64,000 bases of DNA from Acinetobacter sp. ANC 4648 (GTDB lineage: Bacteria > Pseudomonadota > Gammaproteobacteria > Pseudomonadales > Moraxellaceae), in assembly GCF_002135345.1 (NCBI RefSeq), contig NZ_NEGI01000003.1:248001-312000 (forward strand), given 5' to 3'. Below the pieces are notes generated by a model, which saw nothing but the letters and a program-made list of their open reading frames with translations, ran no database searches and had not been told where the DNA came from. The position numbers and the translations under genes were made by a program. Position 1 is the first letter of the stretch. Each line of letters begins with the position of its first letter. Positions 18,444 to 27,163 of this stretch are shown here, in pieces.

Positions 18444-18489
18444 GAGCCAACCGTTTTAGGATCTGAAACGGAGCTCAAATATTTTTTAG
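18444..18489 (+). promoter_or_regulatory. Hairpin with T run in the fis leader, attenuator-like
   Basis: GAGC (18444-18447) and CCGTTT (18451-18456) pair with AAACGG (18466-18471) and GCTC (18473-18476), with a small internal loop. The tail is AAATATTTTTT. It looks like an intrinsic terminator placed about 60 bases before fis, yet no gene ends there. It could reduce read-through or attenuate fis. Confidence 0.4.
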
Positions 18490-18545
18490 ACCTCATTTAT
18501 ATATCACTTTACTCAAGTGGTATTTGATTTTCGGATTAAACTCGC

Positions 18546-18815
18546 ATGAATAGCAAATCTCCTATTTTTACTGCACAATCTGACGTCGCTCTACGTATTC
18601 ATGTAGATCGCGCAGTTCGCCACTATTTTGCACAATTGCAAGGTGAGCAACCATCTCAAGTATATGACATGGTGCTAGCAGAAATGGAGAAACCTCTTTT
18701 ATCTGTTGTTCTAGAATATACTCGCGGTAATCAGACTCGTGCCGCAGAGATCCTAGGACTCAACCGCGGAACTTTACGTAAAAAGTTGAAAGCTCACGGT
18801 TTAATGAGTGAATAA
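18546..18815 (+). CDS. fis: DNA-binding protein Fis
   Basis: Nucleoid-associated regulator that bends DNA. 89 residues, slightly shorter than the 98 of E. coli. The C-terminal helix-turn-helix is fully conserved ([31 protein letters not shown]), and the N-terminal part resembles the dimer and activation arm. In enterics fis is cotranscribed with dusB; here it follows prmA and the zinc-ribbon gene with its own long leader. A small terminator follows. purH starts about 80 bases later. Confidence 0.95.
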   Translation: MNSKSPIFTAQSDVALRIHVDRAVRHYFAQLQGEQPSQVYDMVLAEMEKPLLSVVLEYTRGNQTRAAEILGLNRGTLRKKLKAHGLMSE

Positions 18816-18821
18816 ATGCTA

Positions 18822-18848
18822 AAATGCTCACGCCGTGGGCATTTTTTA
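18822..18848 (+). terminator. Terminator after fis
   Basis: AATGCTCAC (18823-18831) pairs with GTGGGCATT (18835-18843, one T-G pair), loop GCC, then TTTT. Confidence 0.8.
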
Positions 18849-18895
18849 TGCCTATTTGTTTTTAATCCAGACCTTTAATATTGTTGACGAAACTC

Positions 18896-20470
18896 ATGAC
18901 TATTAAACGCGCTTTAATCTCTGTATCTGATAAGACAGGGATCGTTGAATTTGCTCAAAACCTAGTGAATCTTGGGGTAGAAATTTTATCTACAGGTGGG
19001 ACATATAAGTTGCTTAAAGACAACAGTGTCGCTGTCGTAGAGGTTTCTGAACACACAGGTTTTCCTGAAATGATGGATGGTCGTGTCAAAACACTACATC
19101 CAAAAATTCATGGTGGTATTTTAGCGCGTCGTGGTCTAGACGAAGCTGTAATGCAAGAACACGATATCGATGCAATCGATTTGGTTATTGTGAACCTTTA
19201 TCCATTTGCTGCAACTGTGGCGAAACCAAATTGCTCACTTGCTGATGCGATCGAAAATATCGACATCGGCGGCCCTACAATGGTTCGTGCTGCTGCAAAG
19301 AATCATGCCTCTGTGGGTATCGTGGTGAATGCCTCTGATTACGACACCGTGATTGCTGAAATGAAAGCAGATGGTACGCTATCTTATGCGACTCGTTTTG
19401 ACTTAGCCGTTAAAGCATTTGAACATACTGCCCAATATGATGGCATGATCGCTTCTTATTTAGGTGCTCGTGTTGGTAAAGAAGAAGGTCAAGCAGATAA
19501 ATTTGCACGTACCTTCAACACACAATTGAATAAAGTTCAAGACTTACGCTACGGTGAAAACCCACATCAATCTGCGGCATTCTATGTGGAAAGCACAGCA
19601 ACTGAAGCGTCTGTTGCAACTGCAAAACAGTTACAAGGCAAAGAACTTTCATATAACAACATTGCAGATACCGATGCAGCACTTGAATGCGTGAAATCAT
19701 TTGCTAAACCCGCCTGTGTAATTGTTAAACATGCCAATCCATGTGGTGTTGCAGTATCTTTAGATGGTCTTCATACGGCTTATGACTTGGCGTATGCAAC
19801 TGATCCTGAATCGGCATTTGGTGGCATTATCGCATTTAACCGCGAGTTAGATGTTGCGACTGCTCAAGCGATTGTAGACCGTCAATTCGTTGAGGTGATT
19901 ATCGCACCAAGTATTGCTGATGGCGTACTTGAAGTAACTGGCGCGAAGAAAAACGTCCGAGTTCTTGTATGCGGTGAACTTCCTGCGATTGATGCACGTC
20001 AAACTCAGCTTGACTACAAACGTGTCAATGGCGGTTTATTGGTTCAAGACCAAGACTTAGGCATGATCACAAAAGATGACCTTAAAGTAGTCACCAAAAT
20101 TGCACCTACCGAAGCAGAAATTGATGATTTGATCTTTGCTTGGAAAGTTGCGAAATATGTTAAATCAAATGCAATTGTCTATGCCAAAAATCGTCAAACT
20201 ATTGGTGTTGGCGCTGGTCAAATGAGTCGTGTCAATTCTGCTCGTATTGCCGCAATTAAAGCCGAACATGCTGGTTTAGTGGTTGAAGGTGCTGTTATGG
20301 CATCTGATGCATTTTTTCCATTCCGTGATGGGATTGATAACGCTGCGAAAGCAGGAATCAAATGTATTATCCAACCGGGTGGTTCTATGCGTGATGAAGA
20401 AACTATTGCAGCGGCTGATGAAGCAGGCATTGCTATGGTCTTCACGGGCATGCGTCACTTCCGTCATTAA
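18896..20470 (+). CDS. purH: Bifunctional AICAR formyltransferase / IMP cyclohydrolase
   Basis: Catalyses the last two steps of IMP synthesis. 524 residues from the ATG at 18896 (E. coli 529). Starting at the TTG at 18881 would add five residues unlike the family, so I prefer the ATG, which gives the usual [14 protein letters not shown] start. The N-terminal cyclohydrolase domain has [10 protein letters not shown] and [14 protein letters not shown]; the formyltransferase half has the [12 protein letters not shown] and [11 protein letters not shown] motifs and ends with the FTGMRHFRH tail. purD follows, with a strong inverted repeat in between. No obvious Shine-Dalgarno is seen. Confidence 0.96.
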   Translation: MTIKRALISVSDKTGIVEFAQNLVNLGVEILSTGGTYKLLKDNSVAVVEVSEHTGFPEMMDGRVKTLHPKIHGGILARRGLDEAVMQEHDIDAIDLVIVNLYPFAATVAKPNCSLADAIENIDIGGPTMVRAAAKNHASVGIVVNASDYDTVIAEMKADGTLSYATRFDLAVKAFEHTAQYDGMIASYLGARVGKEEGQADKFARTFNTQLNKVQDLRYGENPHQSAAFYVESTATEASVATAKQLQGKELSYNNIADTDAALECVKSFAKPACVIVKHANPCGVAVSLDGLHTAYDLAYATDPESAFGGIIAFNRELDVATAQAIVDRQFVEVIIAPSIADGVLEVTGAKKNVRVLVCGELPAIDARQTQLDYKRVNGGLLVQDQDLGMITKDDLKVVTKIAPTEAEIDDLIFAWKVAKYVKSNAIVYAKNRQTIGVGAGQMSRVNSARIAAIKAEHAGLVVEGAVMASDAFFPFRDGIDNAAKAGIKCIIQPGGSMRDEETIAAADEAGIAMVFTGMRHFRH

Positions 20471-20532
20471 TTGATGGAATCCCGGCTGTAATGACAAAGT
20501 CATACATGTGGTTTAAAACAGATTTCTAAATC

Positions 20533-20579
20533 TGACATAAAGTCCTCGCCCATTTTGGGTTGAGGACTTTATGTCATTT
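20533..20579 (+). terminator. 15-bp inverted repeat between purH and purD
   Basis: TGACATAAAGTCCTC (20533-20547) is perfectly repeated in inverse at 20562-20576, with a loop of 14 bases and a short T tail (TTTT). It ends 25 bases before purD, so it could partly terminate purH transcripts or act as a purine operator. Intrinsic termination is the simplest reading. Confidence 0.65.
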
Positions 20580-20601
20580 TCGATTCATGGAGTATGAAGC
20601 G

Positions 20602-21885
20602 ATGAATATTTTAGTATTGGGTAATGGTGGACGCGAACATGCACTCGCATGGAAAATCGCACAAGATGATAAAGTCGCAAAAGTATTTGTAGCACCAGGT
20701 AATGCAGGCTCTGCAACTGAAAATAAATGCAAAAATGTCGCTTTAAATATTTTAGACAATGCTGCGATTATCGACTTTGCAAAGAGCAATGCGGTTGATT
20801 TAATTATCGTTGGTCCTGAAGCACCACTTGTGAATGGTGTTGTCGATGCCTGCCGCGCCGCGGATGTTAAAGTTTGGGGCCCTACCCAATTTGCAGCACA
20901 ACTCGAAGGTTCAAAAGCTTTCGCGAAGCATTTTTTAAAACGCCACAACATTCCAACAGCGTTTTACGATGTCTTTACCGAAGTAGATACAGCTAAAGCA
21001 TTTGTTGAAAAAAATGGTGCACCAATCGTGATTAAGGCAGATGGTCTTGCTGCCGGTAAAGGCGTGATTGTTGCCATGACCAATCAAGAAGCATTTGATG
21101 CAATTGATGACATGCTCGCAGGCAATAAATTTGGTGATGCTGGTTCTCGTGTTGTCATCGAAGAGTTTCTAGATGGTGAAGAAGCTTCTTTCATTTGTAT
21201 GATTGATGGCAAAAATATCTTGCCTATGGCAACCTCTCAAGATCACAAACGTATCTTTGAAGGTGACCAAGGCCCAAATACTGGCGGTATGGGAGCTTAC
21301 TCACCTGCTCCAGTAGTGACTGCTGAAGTTTTCGACAAAGTCATGAAAGAAGTAATGCGCCCTACTGTGGATGGCATGGCCGCTGATGGTCATGTTTATA
21401 CCGGTTTCTTATATGCAGGCTTGATGATTGATGAACAAGGTCAGCCCCGTGTGATCGAATTTAACTGTCGTTTTGGTGACCCTGAAACTCAACCAATCAT
21501 GATGCGTTTAAAATCATCTTTGGTGGATTTAGTTGAAGCGGGAATCCAAGGCAACTTACCAGCCGAAGCTGAATGGGATGAACGCAAAACTGTAGGTATC
21601 GTACTTGCATCGAAAGGCTACCCTGAAACCTCAAGCAAAGATGATGTTATTTCTGGTTTAGACACAGAAATGACTGATGCAAAAGTGTTCCATGCTGGTA
21701 CTGCTGTCAATGCAAATGGTGAAATTGTAACGGCAGGTGGTCGTGTTCTTTGCGTAACCGCATTGGGCAATACCATTGGTGAAGCACAAGCTAAAGCCTT
21801 AGAACTATGTGAAAAAGTTACTTTTGATGGCGCACAATATCGTAAAGATATTGGTTATCGTGCCATTGCTCGTGAAAACACCTAA
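20602..21885 (+). CDS. purD: Phosphoribosylamine-glycine ligase (GAR synthetase)
   Basis: ATP-grasp enzyme for step two of purine synthesis. The ATG at 20602 has GGAG 9 bases before it and gives 427 residues starting MNILVLGNGGREHALAWK, matching E. coli PurD (429). A longer frame from 20560 would run through the inverted repeat and is rejected. Landmarks are the N-domain IIVGPEAPLVNG, the ATP-grasp loop IKADGLAAGKGVIVA, the GPNTGGMGAYSPAP region and EFNCRFGDPETQ. It is adjacent to purH as in many proteobacteria. Confidence 0.97.
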   Translation: MNILVLGNGGREHALAWKIAQDDKVAKVFVAPGNAGSATENKCKNVALNILDNAAIIDFAKSNAVDLIIVGPEAPLVNGVVDACRAADVKVWGPTQFAAQLEGSKAFAKHFLKRHNIPTAFYDVFTEVDTAKAFVEKNGAPIVIKADGLAAGKGVIVAMTNQEAFDAIDDMLAGNKFGDAGSRVVIEEFLDGEEASFICMIDGKNILPMATSQDHKRIFEGDQGPNTGGMGAYSPAPVVTAEVFDKVMKEVMRPTVDGMAADGHVYTGFLYAGLMIDEQGQPRVIEFNCRFGDPETQPIMMRLKSSLVDLVEAGIQGNLPAEAEWDERKTVGIVLASKGYPETSSKDDVISGLDTEMTDAKVFHAGTAVNANGEIVTAGGRVLCVTALGNTIGEAQAKALELCEKVTFDGAQYRKDIGYRAIARENT

Positions 21886-21904
21886 TCTTTAAAAAAGACT
21901 CAAG

Positions 21905-21929
21905 AAAGGCCTGCTATTGCAGGCTTTTC
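21905..21929 (+). terminator. Terminator after purD
   Basis: GCCTGC (21909-21914) pairs with GCAGGC (21919-21924), loop TATT, followed by TTTT. Confidence 0.85.
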
Positions 21930-22302
21930 TATATCTAGTAAGCAGATAAACAATTCATAAATATTTATATATTATGAATAAGTACAAAAATAAATCACAA
22001 CATTAACTCAGTTTAACAAAAGTACTTGTTTTACATATTGATTTATACAAACCGTTAATTATTAAAGAAAATTGATAAAACTTTTCTAATAAGCCCAACC
22101 CTATATCTAATTAAAATTTATTGATATGATGAATAAAATCTTAGAGATGGTTTTAAGGCAGCATAACCAAATTGTCGCTTGGATAGATATTCAAATACAT
22201 GAATAAGCATAAGCACTTAAAACCAAACTCTGAATCCAAATTATTACTGAAATCGCATTATGGACAATAGAGCATATTGCGCTTTCTGCTCAGGGTTTAC
22301 AC
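21930..22302. other. Spacer before the MetQ-type gene
   Basis: AT-rich. It holds an 8-bp inverted repeat (ATTCATAA at 21953-21960, TTATGAAT at 21972-21979) and a 26-codon open frame at 22126-22206 with no ribosome site, which I do not call a gene. I looked for a SAM-type riboswitch before this methionine-type transporter and did not see one. Confidence 0.4.
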
Positions 22303-23178
22303 ATGAAAAAACTGATTAGCATTCTACTAAGCACCTCTGTATTAACACTTAGCGCATGTAGCAAACAGGAAGCTCCAAAAACAGAACCAGTAAAAGATAC
22401 AGCTTCAGGTACGTTAACCAAAGTCACACTTGCTTCAAGTGGTTCAGACACTGATATATGGAACTACATTGCAACCTTACCTGAAACTAAACAAGCTGGA
22501 ATCGATTTAAAAGTTCAAAATTTTACTGACTATGTTTCAATGAACACTGCCGTAGCCAACAAAGAAATTGATGCCAATGCATTCCAATCTTACGCCTACA
22601 TGATCGCATACAATATGAACAACAAAGATAAGATTGCTCCGCTTGCAACCACTTATCTTGAACCAATGGGTATCTACTCAACTAAGTATAAAAAAGTTGA
22701 AGAATTACCAGAGGGTGCATCTATTGCCATTCCAAATGATGCAGCCAATGAAGCTCGTGCATTATTACTCTTACAATCTGCTGGTTTAGTTAAACTCAAA
22801 ACAGATTTTGATCCTGCGAAAGGCTTACCAAGCGATATTATTGAAAATCCAAAAAAATTAGATATTAAACCTGTACAAATGGCAACAGCAGTACGCGTTA
22901 AAAGCGAAGTAGATGCCATCGTATTAGGTAATGTACTTGCAATGGAAGGTGGCTTGAATGTATTAAAAGACTCTATTTTTCATGAGCCTATTGACCAATC
23001 AACCAAATTAAATGTCAATATTATTGCGGTTGCAGAGTCTCGCCAAAATGATCCAACTCTACAAAAGTTAGGGACACTTTATCACTCACCTGCTGTTGGA
23101 AAATATGTACAAGAACACTTCGGTGGAACTAAAGTTGATGTTAATAAACCTGTAAGCTATCTTACAGAATCAAAATAG
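22303..23178 (+). CDS. metQ: MetQ/NlpA-family substrate-binding lipoprotein
   Basis: Binding protein of a methionine-type ABC importer. 291 residues, with a lipoprotein signal ending in LSAC (about Cys19) and then the NlpA fold. The sequences VTLASSGSDTDIWNYIATL, DYVSMNTAVANKEIDANAFQSYAYM and IAIPNDAANEARALLLLQSAGL follow the family pattern. The usual start of MetQ mature domains (hxVGxxxG) is altered here, so the substrate could be methionine or a related compound. It is upstream of metN-metI but separated from them by a terminator. Confidence 0.85.
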   Translation: MKKLISILLSTSVLTLSACSKQEAPKTEPVKDTASGTLTKVTLASSGSDTDIWNYIATLPETKQAGIDLKVQNFTDYVSMNTAVANKEIDANAFQSYAYMIAYNMNNKDKIAPLATTYLEPMGIYSTKYKKVEELPEGASIAIPNDAANEARALLLLQSAGLVKLKTDFDPAKGLPSDIIENPKKLDIKPVQMATAVRVKSEVDAIVLGNVLAMEGGLNVLKDSIFHEPIDQSTKLNVNIIAVAESRQNDPTLQKLGTLYHSPAVGKYVQEHFGGTKVDVNKPVSYLTESK

Positions 23179-23197
23179 TAATATAATCTCTTGAACG

Positions 23198-23227
23198 AAA
23201 CAGGCAAAGTGAATTTGCCTGTTTTTT
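23198..23227 (+). terminator. Terminator between metQ and metN
   Basis: A perfect 11-bp stem AAACAGGCAAA (23198-23208) with TTTGCCTGTTT (23214-23224), loop GTGAA, and a T run. It would lower metNI expression relative to metQ. Confidence 0.88.
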
Positions 23228-23251
23228 CATTTTTGCATAGTTTTTGACGAT

Positions 23252-24277
23252 ATGATTGAATTTAAAAACATTTCAAAACATTATGAGCTTAAAGGTCAAA
23301 CCTTACACGCACTGGACCAAATTAATTTGGAAATTCCAGCGGGCAGTATTTTTGGCATCATCGGCTATAGTGGTGCAGGTAAAAGTACTTTAATCCGTTT
23401 GATTAATTTGCTTGAACGCCCGACTCAGGGTCAAATTATTATCAATCAAACAGATTTTACAGCTCTGGATGCACGCTCATTACGGCATGAACGTGCAAAT
23501 ATTGGCATGATCTTTCAACATTTTAATTTACTGCAAACCAAAACGGTCGCAGCCAATATTGAAATGCCACTCAAACTGCTTGGTATTAGTAAAGCAGAAC
23601 GTGAAAAACGCTTAAATGAATTACTCGAATTTATTAATCTAAAACATAAAAAAGATGCTTTCCCAGATGAACTATCAGGCGGTCAAAAACAACGCGTCGG
23701 TATTGCACGTGCCTTAGCGAATCATCCAAAAATTTTACTCTGCGATGAAGCCACTTCCGCACTTGATCCGCAAACTACTAAGTCGGTTTTAGCATTACTC
23801 AAAAAAATCAATCAAGAACAGAATATTACGATTGTCATGGTAACGCATGAAATGGATGTGATTGAATCTATTTGTGATCACGTTGCTGTCATGGAACAAG
23901 GCAAGGTGATTGAAACCGGTTCAACCCTTGAAATTTTTAGTCAACCACAGCATCCAACCACCAAAAATTTTATTCAAACTGTTTTACAACAACAATTACC
24001 AGTCAATATTTTAAAAAATCTTGACAATCAAAATCACAATAGTATTTATAACCTACAGTTCTTAGGCACATCTGCACAGGAAACTGTAGTGCAAGCAGTG
24101 ATTAAACAATTCGATATTAGCCTGAACATCCTGTTTGCCAATATGACCGAAATTAATGGCGCGGTTATTGGTCAAATGTTTATTCAATTGCTGGGTGATC
24201 CAACTATTATTCAGCAAGCGATTGGATTTTTAGAGCAACATGGCGTGAGAGTTGAACAATCAGGAGTCACCGCATGA
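23252..24277 (+). CDS. metN: Methionine ABC transporter ATP-binding protein
   Basis: ATPase of the MetNIQ importer, cytoplasmic face. 341 residues, like E. coli MetN (343). Walker A is GYSGAGKST near residue 38, the signature LSGGQKQRVGIARAL near 142, and Walker B ILLCDEATSALDP near 165, followed by the switch His in TIVMVTHEMDV. After about 265 comes a NIL regulatory domain, the site where methionine inhibits transport in MetN proteins. Its stop overlaps the metI start (ATGA), so the two are coupled. Confidence 0.95.
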   Translation: MIEFKNISKHYELKGQTLHALDQINLEIPAGSIFGIIGYSGAGKSTLIRLINLLERPTQGQIIINQTDFTALDARSLRHERANIGMIFQHFNLLQTKTVAANIEMPLKLLGISKAEREKRLNELLEFINLKHKKDAFPDELSGGQKQRVGIARALANHPKILLCDEATSALDPQTTKSVLALLKKINQEQNITIVMVTHEMDVIESICDHVAVMEQGKVIETGSTLEIFSQPQHPTTKNFIQTVLQQQLPVNILKNLDNQNHNSIYNLQFLGTSAQETVVQAVIKQFDISLNILFANMTEINGAVIGQMFIQLLGDPTIIQQAIGFLEQHGVRVEQSGVTA

Positions 24278-24969
24278 GAGATCTCATCGTACAATGGCTG
24301 ACTGAAGTTACAGCTCCATTTTGGCGCAGCTCACTATCAATTGACCAATTTATCACCGCATTACAAGAAACCATTCACATGGTGTTCTTTGCTATGTTAT
24401 TTGGCGGAATTTGGGGCTTCATTCAAGCGATTATTCTCTTAGTGACTCGACCTAATGGTATTTTACCTAACAAAATCGTTCACCATGTATTAAATCCAAT
24501 TGTGAATGCATTACGCTCACTTCCTTTCATTATATTATTGATTGCCGTTATCCCTTTAACTAAATTTTTAGTTGGCACCTCCATTGGCACTTGGGCAGCT
24601 ATTGTCCCCCTGACCATCTATATTGGCCCATATATGGGTCGTTTGATTGAAACTTCACTCTTGGAAGTCAACGAAGGTATTATTGAATCCGCACAAGCTA
24701 TGGGTGCCTCACCTTGGCAGATTATCTTTAAATTTATTGTACCTGAAGCACGCAGCTCACTCATTTTAAACCTCACCACTGCTACTATTAGCTTAATTGG
24801 TGCAACAGCAATGGCTGGTGCTGTAGGTGCAGGTGGAATTGGTGATTTAGCGATTTCTTATGGTTATCAGCGTTTTGATACCAGTGTGGTAATTCTTACT
24901 GTTATTGTACTTTTAATTTTAGTTCAAATTGTGCAAACCTTAGGTGATTGGCTCTCTAAAATGAGATAA
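24274..24969 (+). CDS. metI: Methionine ABC transporter permease
   Basis: Inner-membrane permease of the MetNIQ importer. 231 residues (E. coli MetI 217) with about five membrane helices. The cytoplasmic coupling loop shows the EAA-type motif ESAQAMGASPWQIIFKFIVPEA, and LRSLPFIILL and GATAMAGAVGAGGIGDLAI are typical of MetI. It overlaps metN by four bases and ends just before a strong terminator. Confidence 0.95.
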   Translation: MRDLIVQWLTEVTAPFWRSSLSIDQFITALQETIHMVFFAMLFGGIWGFIQAIILLVTRPNGILPNKIVHHVLNPIVNALRSLPFIILLIAVIPLTKFLVGTSIGTWAAIVPLTIYIGPYMGRLIETSLLEVNEGIIESAQAMGASPWQIIFKFIVPEARSSLILNLTTATISLIGATAMAGAVGAGGIGDLAISYGYQRFDTSVVILTVIVLLILVQIVQTLGDWLSKMR

Positions 24970-24982
24970 GCCTTTAAAGTAT

Positions 24983-25008
24983 AAAAAACCCTCTCCAGAG
25001 GGTTTTTT
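24983..25008 (+). terminator. Terminator after metI
   Basis: A 12-bp stem AAAAAACCCTCT (24983-24994) with AGAGGGTTTTTT (24997-25008), loop CC. Confidence 0.93.
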
Positions 25009-25190
25009 ATTGAGTACCATGTCTGCTAGCTCCTCGACTTTTTGACAATTAACTTTCAATCACCAACCATAGTATTAGCACGACAAGAAAACACATTGTT
25101 CAATAAAGAAACACCAACCACATCTAGTTTTTAGTGACATGGTAGCTATTTTTTACATACACTGAAATAAAGAATAATGGGAATATAGTA

Positions 25191-25922
25191 ATGACATTTA
25201 AAATTCATGTGATCGATGTTCAAAATCAATTACAAAACTACATTTGGCTCCTAGAAGACACTCACAGTCATGATGTGGTGGTAATTGATCCCACAGAAGC
25301 ACACTTAGTTGAAGAATACTGTCAAAAAAATCAACTAAACCTCAGTCAAATTTGGTTAACACATTGGCATAAAGATCATATCGGCGGTGTTCCCGACTTA
25401 CTCTCAAATCATCAAATTCCAGTCTATGGCCCACGTGAAGAACTGAGTAAAATCCATGTGATTAGCCACCCATTACAACACGATGATCATTTCCAATTTC
25501 ATCACCTAAAGATAGAAGTTATTGCCGTTCCAGGTCATACCCTAGGTCATATTGTCTATTTTATTGATGAGCTACAAACTTTATTTAGTGGTGATACTTT
25601 ATTTGCAATGGGATGTGGCCGTTTGTTTGAAGGGACAGCTACCCAAATGTATCACTCGCTGAATCGCTTAGCTGCCCTACCGCCACAAACCAAAGTCTAT
25701 TGCACTCACGAATACACCCTATCTAATGCGCAATTTGCACTGCATATTGAACCTGATAATGTAGCCATTCAAAATCGTGCACAACAAATTCAGCTACTTC
25801 GTGATCGAGGTGAAATTACACTACCCAGTACGATAGAATTAGAACTCGAAACCAATCCATTTTTACGAGCAGAAAGTGCTGAAGATTTTGCCAAAATACG
25901 CCAATTAAAAGATAGTTTCTAA
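25191..25922 (+). CDS. gloB: Hydroxyacylglutathione hydrolase (glyoxalase II)
   Basis: Metallo-beta-lactamase-fold enzyme that hydrolyses S-lactoylglutathione in methylglyoxal detoxification. 243 residues, near the family's ~255. The metal motif is THWHKDH (His58, His60, Asp62, His63). Further ligands lie in VPGHTLGH, in LFSGDTLFAMGCGRLFEG, and in the C-terminal YCTHEYTLSN region. The C-terminal substrate-binding helices with the RAESAEDFAKIRQLKD end are those of glyoxalase II rather than other MBL enzymes. Single gene. Confidence 0.93.
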   Translation: MTFKIHVIDVQNQLQNYIWLLEDTHSHDVVVIDPTEAHLVEEYCQKNQLNLSQIWLTHWHKDHIGGVPDLLSNHQIPVYGPREELSKIHVISHPLQHDDHFQFHHLKIEVIAVPGHTLGHIVYFIDELQTLFSGDTLFAMGCGRLFEGTATQMYHSLNRLAALPPQTKVYCTHEYTLSNAQFALHIEPDNVAIQNRAQQIQLLRDRGEITLPSTIELELETNPFLRAESAEDFAKIRQLKDSF

Positions 25923-25941
25923 TCAATCAAAATGGAAAACC

Positions 25942-25977
25942 AAGTATTTATTGAGTCACTCGATTCCGTAAATACTT
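25942..25977. repeat. Nested inverted repeat after gloB
   Basis: AAGTATTTA (25942-25950) and TAAATACTT (25969-25977) flank a shorter GAGT-C-ACTC dyad. A further small hairpin GAGCT-ATTT-AGCTC lies near 25992-26005. There is no T run. Either may end gloB transcripts or be chance in an AT-rich region. Confidence 0.4.
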
Positions 25978-26005
25978 AAAAATTGCTTGATGGAGCTATT
26001 TAGCT

Positions 26006-26377
26006 CAATAAAATTATTCTACTCAACGATTCACAATATTTTTTGATATTTTTACTTACATATAATTGAGCAAGATAGTAACATCCAAACATAAAATAAC
26101 ATACTTCAAAAATAAAGTTCATTAAAAGCCTATTTCTATATTCAGTTAAAAGAAAGTCACCCTAACTATAATACTAACTATTGAATTTTATATATTTATA
26201 TTTTAATACCAATTTAATCAACGAAAAAAAACTCACTATTCACCATACTATTTAAAGTAATCAATCTTTATTACTGGTTAAAATTTGTAATAAAAAATTA
26301 TTTTTACACAATCTCCCCTTTAAAAATTCAAAGAGTATCCCTATTAAAATATTAGACAGGACTTAAGGAAATTTACT
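26006..26377. other. AT-rich spacer before a small ORFan
   Basis: About 370 bases, extremely rich in A and T, with no coding frame or RNA I can support. The end carries AAGGAAATTTACT before the GTG start at 26378. Confidence 0.4.
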
Positions 26378-26581
26378 GTGAAAAAGGTTGTGAAAGCAAA
26401 AAATTTAATCGCATTCCGTATTTGGTTAGAAAAATTAGGATATTCAGTTAAAAATTTAGCCGATGGTAAAGGATTTACTTTCAGCTTTAAAAAAGAATAT
26501 GGCTTAGTCACCTGTGAACTATCAGGGAATTCATTGGCCGTACAATTAGGTGAAGAGTTTGAAGATCACCTAAAAGCCTGA
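26378..26581 (+). CDS. Small basic protein of unknown function
   Basis: 67 residues starting at GTG 26378, with AAGGA 9 bases before it. The sequence is compact and mixed alpha/beta in look (VKAKNLIAFRIWLEKLGY, then GFTFSFKKEYGLVTCELSGNSLAVQL), with one Cys and no signal or membrane segment. It resembles a small globular protein, and I know no family for it. The reading frame is well formed and ends shortly before a two-way terminator, which supports it being real. Confidence 0.55.
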   Translation: MKKVVKAKNLIAFRIWLEKLGYSVKNLADGKGFTFSFKKEYGLVTCELSGNSLAVQLGEEFEDHLKA

Positions 26582-26696
26582 ATCTTTGCTAATGACGGTT
26601 TAATTCCATTTTTAACCTATCATCAATAGAATAATTTAGCTTCAGCTTGAAGGCATGCTTGTTCTTTTGAATACGTGCCTTAAATTTTATGCATAA

Positions 26697-26726
26697 AAAA
26701 AGACAAGATATAAATCTTGTCTTTTT
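26697..26726. terminator. Two-way terminator between the small gene and the tRNA cluster
   Basis: A perfect 13-bp stem AAAAAGACAAGAT (26697-26709) with its complement at 26714-26726, loop ATAA. It ends the tRNA transcript on the minus strand and may also end the gene at 26378. Confidence 0.92.
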
Positions 26727-26732
26727 CATATA

Positions 26733-26817
26733 TGGTGGGGACGAAGAGACTCGAACTCTTACACCTTGCGGCGCTGGAACCTAAATCCAGTGCGTCTACC
26801 AATTTCGCCACGTCCCC
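26733..26817 (-). tRNA. tRNA-Leu (UAG), copy 1
   Basis: The minus strand gives an 85-base tRNA with the CCA encoded. Its acceptor stem is GGGGACG with CGTCCCC, the anticodon stem CTGGA/TCCAG encloses loop TTTAGGT (anticodon TAG), a long variable arm GCGCCGCAAGGTG fits a class II tRNA, and the T arm has GTTCGAGTC. It closely follows E. coli leuW. Identical to the copy at 26972-27056. Confidence 0.96.
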
Positions 26818-26821
26818 GAAT

Positions 26822-26843
26822 AAAAAAACCACTAAAGTGGTTT
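26822..26843 (-). terminator. Minus-strand hairpin after tRNA-Trp
   Basis: An 8-bp stem AAACCACT (26826-26833) with AGTGGTTT (26836-26843). On the minus strand it is followed by seven T, as in an intrinsic terminator. It lies between tRNA-Trp and the downstream tRNA-Leu. Confidence 0.7.
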
Positions 26844-26864
26844 CTTATAAAACTTGGCAGAGGA

Positions 26865-26938
26865 TCAAGGACTCGAACCTTGACGAACGGTTTTGGAGAC
26901 CGTCATGCTACCATTACACCAATCCTCTATTGCAAATT
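26865..26938 (-). tRNA. tRNA-Trp (CCA)
   Basis: A 74-base cloverleaf on the minus strand with CCA encoded. The acceptor stem AGAGGAT pairs with ATCCTCT, followed by discriminator G. The anticodon loop is CTCCAAA between ACGGT and ACCGT, so the anticodon is CCA (Trp). The T loop has GTTCGAGTC. The D arm is somewhat compact (GGTGTAATGGTAGCA). Confidence 0.92.
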
Positions 26939-26971
26939 AATTAAGCTTTAGAACCACTTAATTAAGTTACT

Positions 26972-27056
26972 TGGTGGGGACGAAGAGACTCGAACTCTTA
27001 CACCTTGCGGCGCTGGAACCTAAATCCAGTGCGTCTACCAATTTCGCCACGTCCCC
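26972..27056 (-). tRNA. tRNA-Leu (UAG), copy 2
   Basis: Identical in all 85 bases to the copy at 26733-26817 (anticodon TAG, CCA encoded, long variable arm). It is first in the minus-strand cluster Leu-Trp-Leu. A promoter should lie to its right (27057-27160). Confidence 0.96.
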
Positions 27057-27163
27057 AATGGCTGTGTATATTATAGAGATCATTAGGTCATGACAAGCCT
27101 TTTTATAAAAAAACTTCTCGTTTGATTCAATATTAAACAAAAATACCCACCGCTGCTTTAACT

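Noticed and set aside
22126..22206. 26-codon frame before metQ
   Set aside because: No ribosome site, AT-rich spacer, no conserved feature visible.
22140..22302. SAM riboswitch before metQ
   Set aside because: I could not draw a SAM-type fold; only a weak 5-bp stem (GAGCA/TGCTC) is present.
26865..26938. Reading the tRNA as Gly (UCC)
   Set aside because: With the seven-base loop CTCCAAA placed correctly, the anticodon is CCA, so it is Trp.
26733..27163. tRNA cluster as an integration site for a genomic island
   Set aside because: No integrase or direct-repeat attachment ends are seen; the duplicate tRNA-Leu genes are complete tRNAs.
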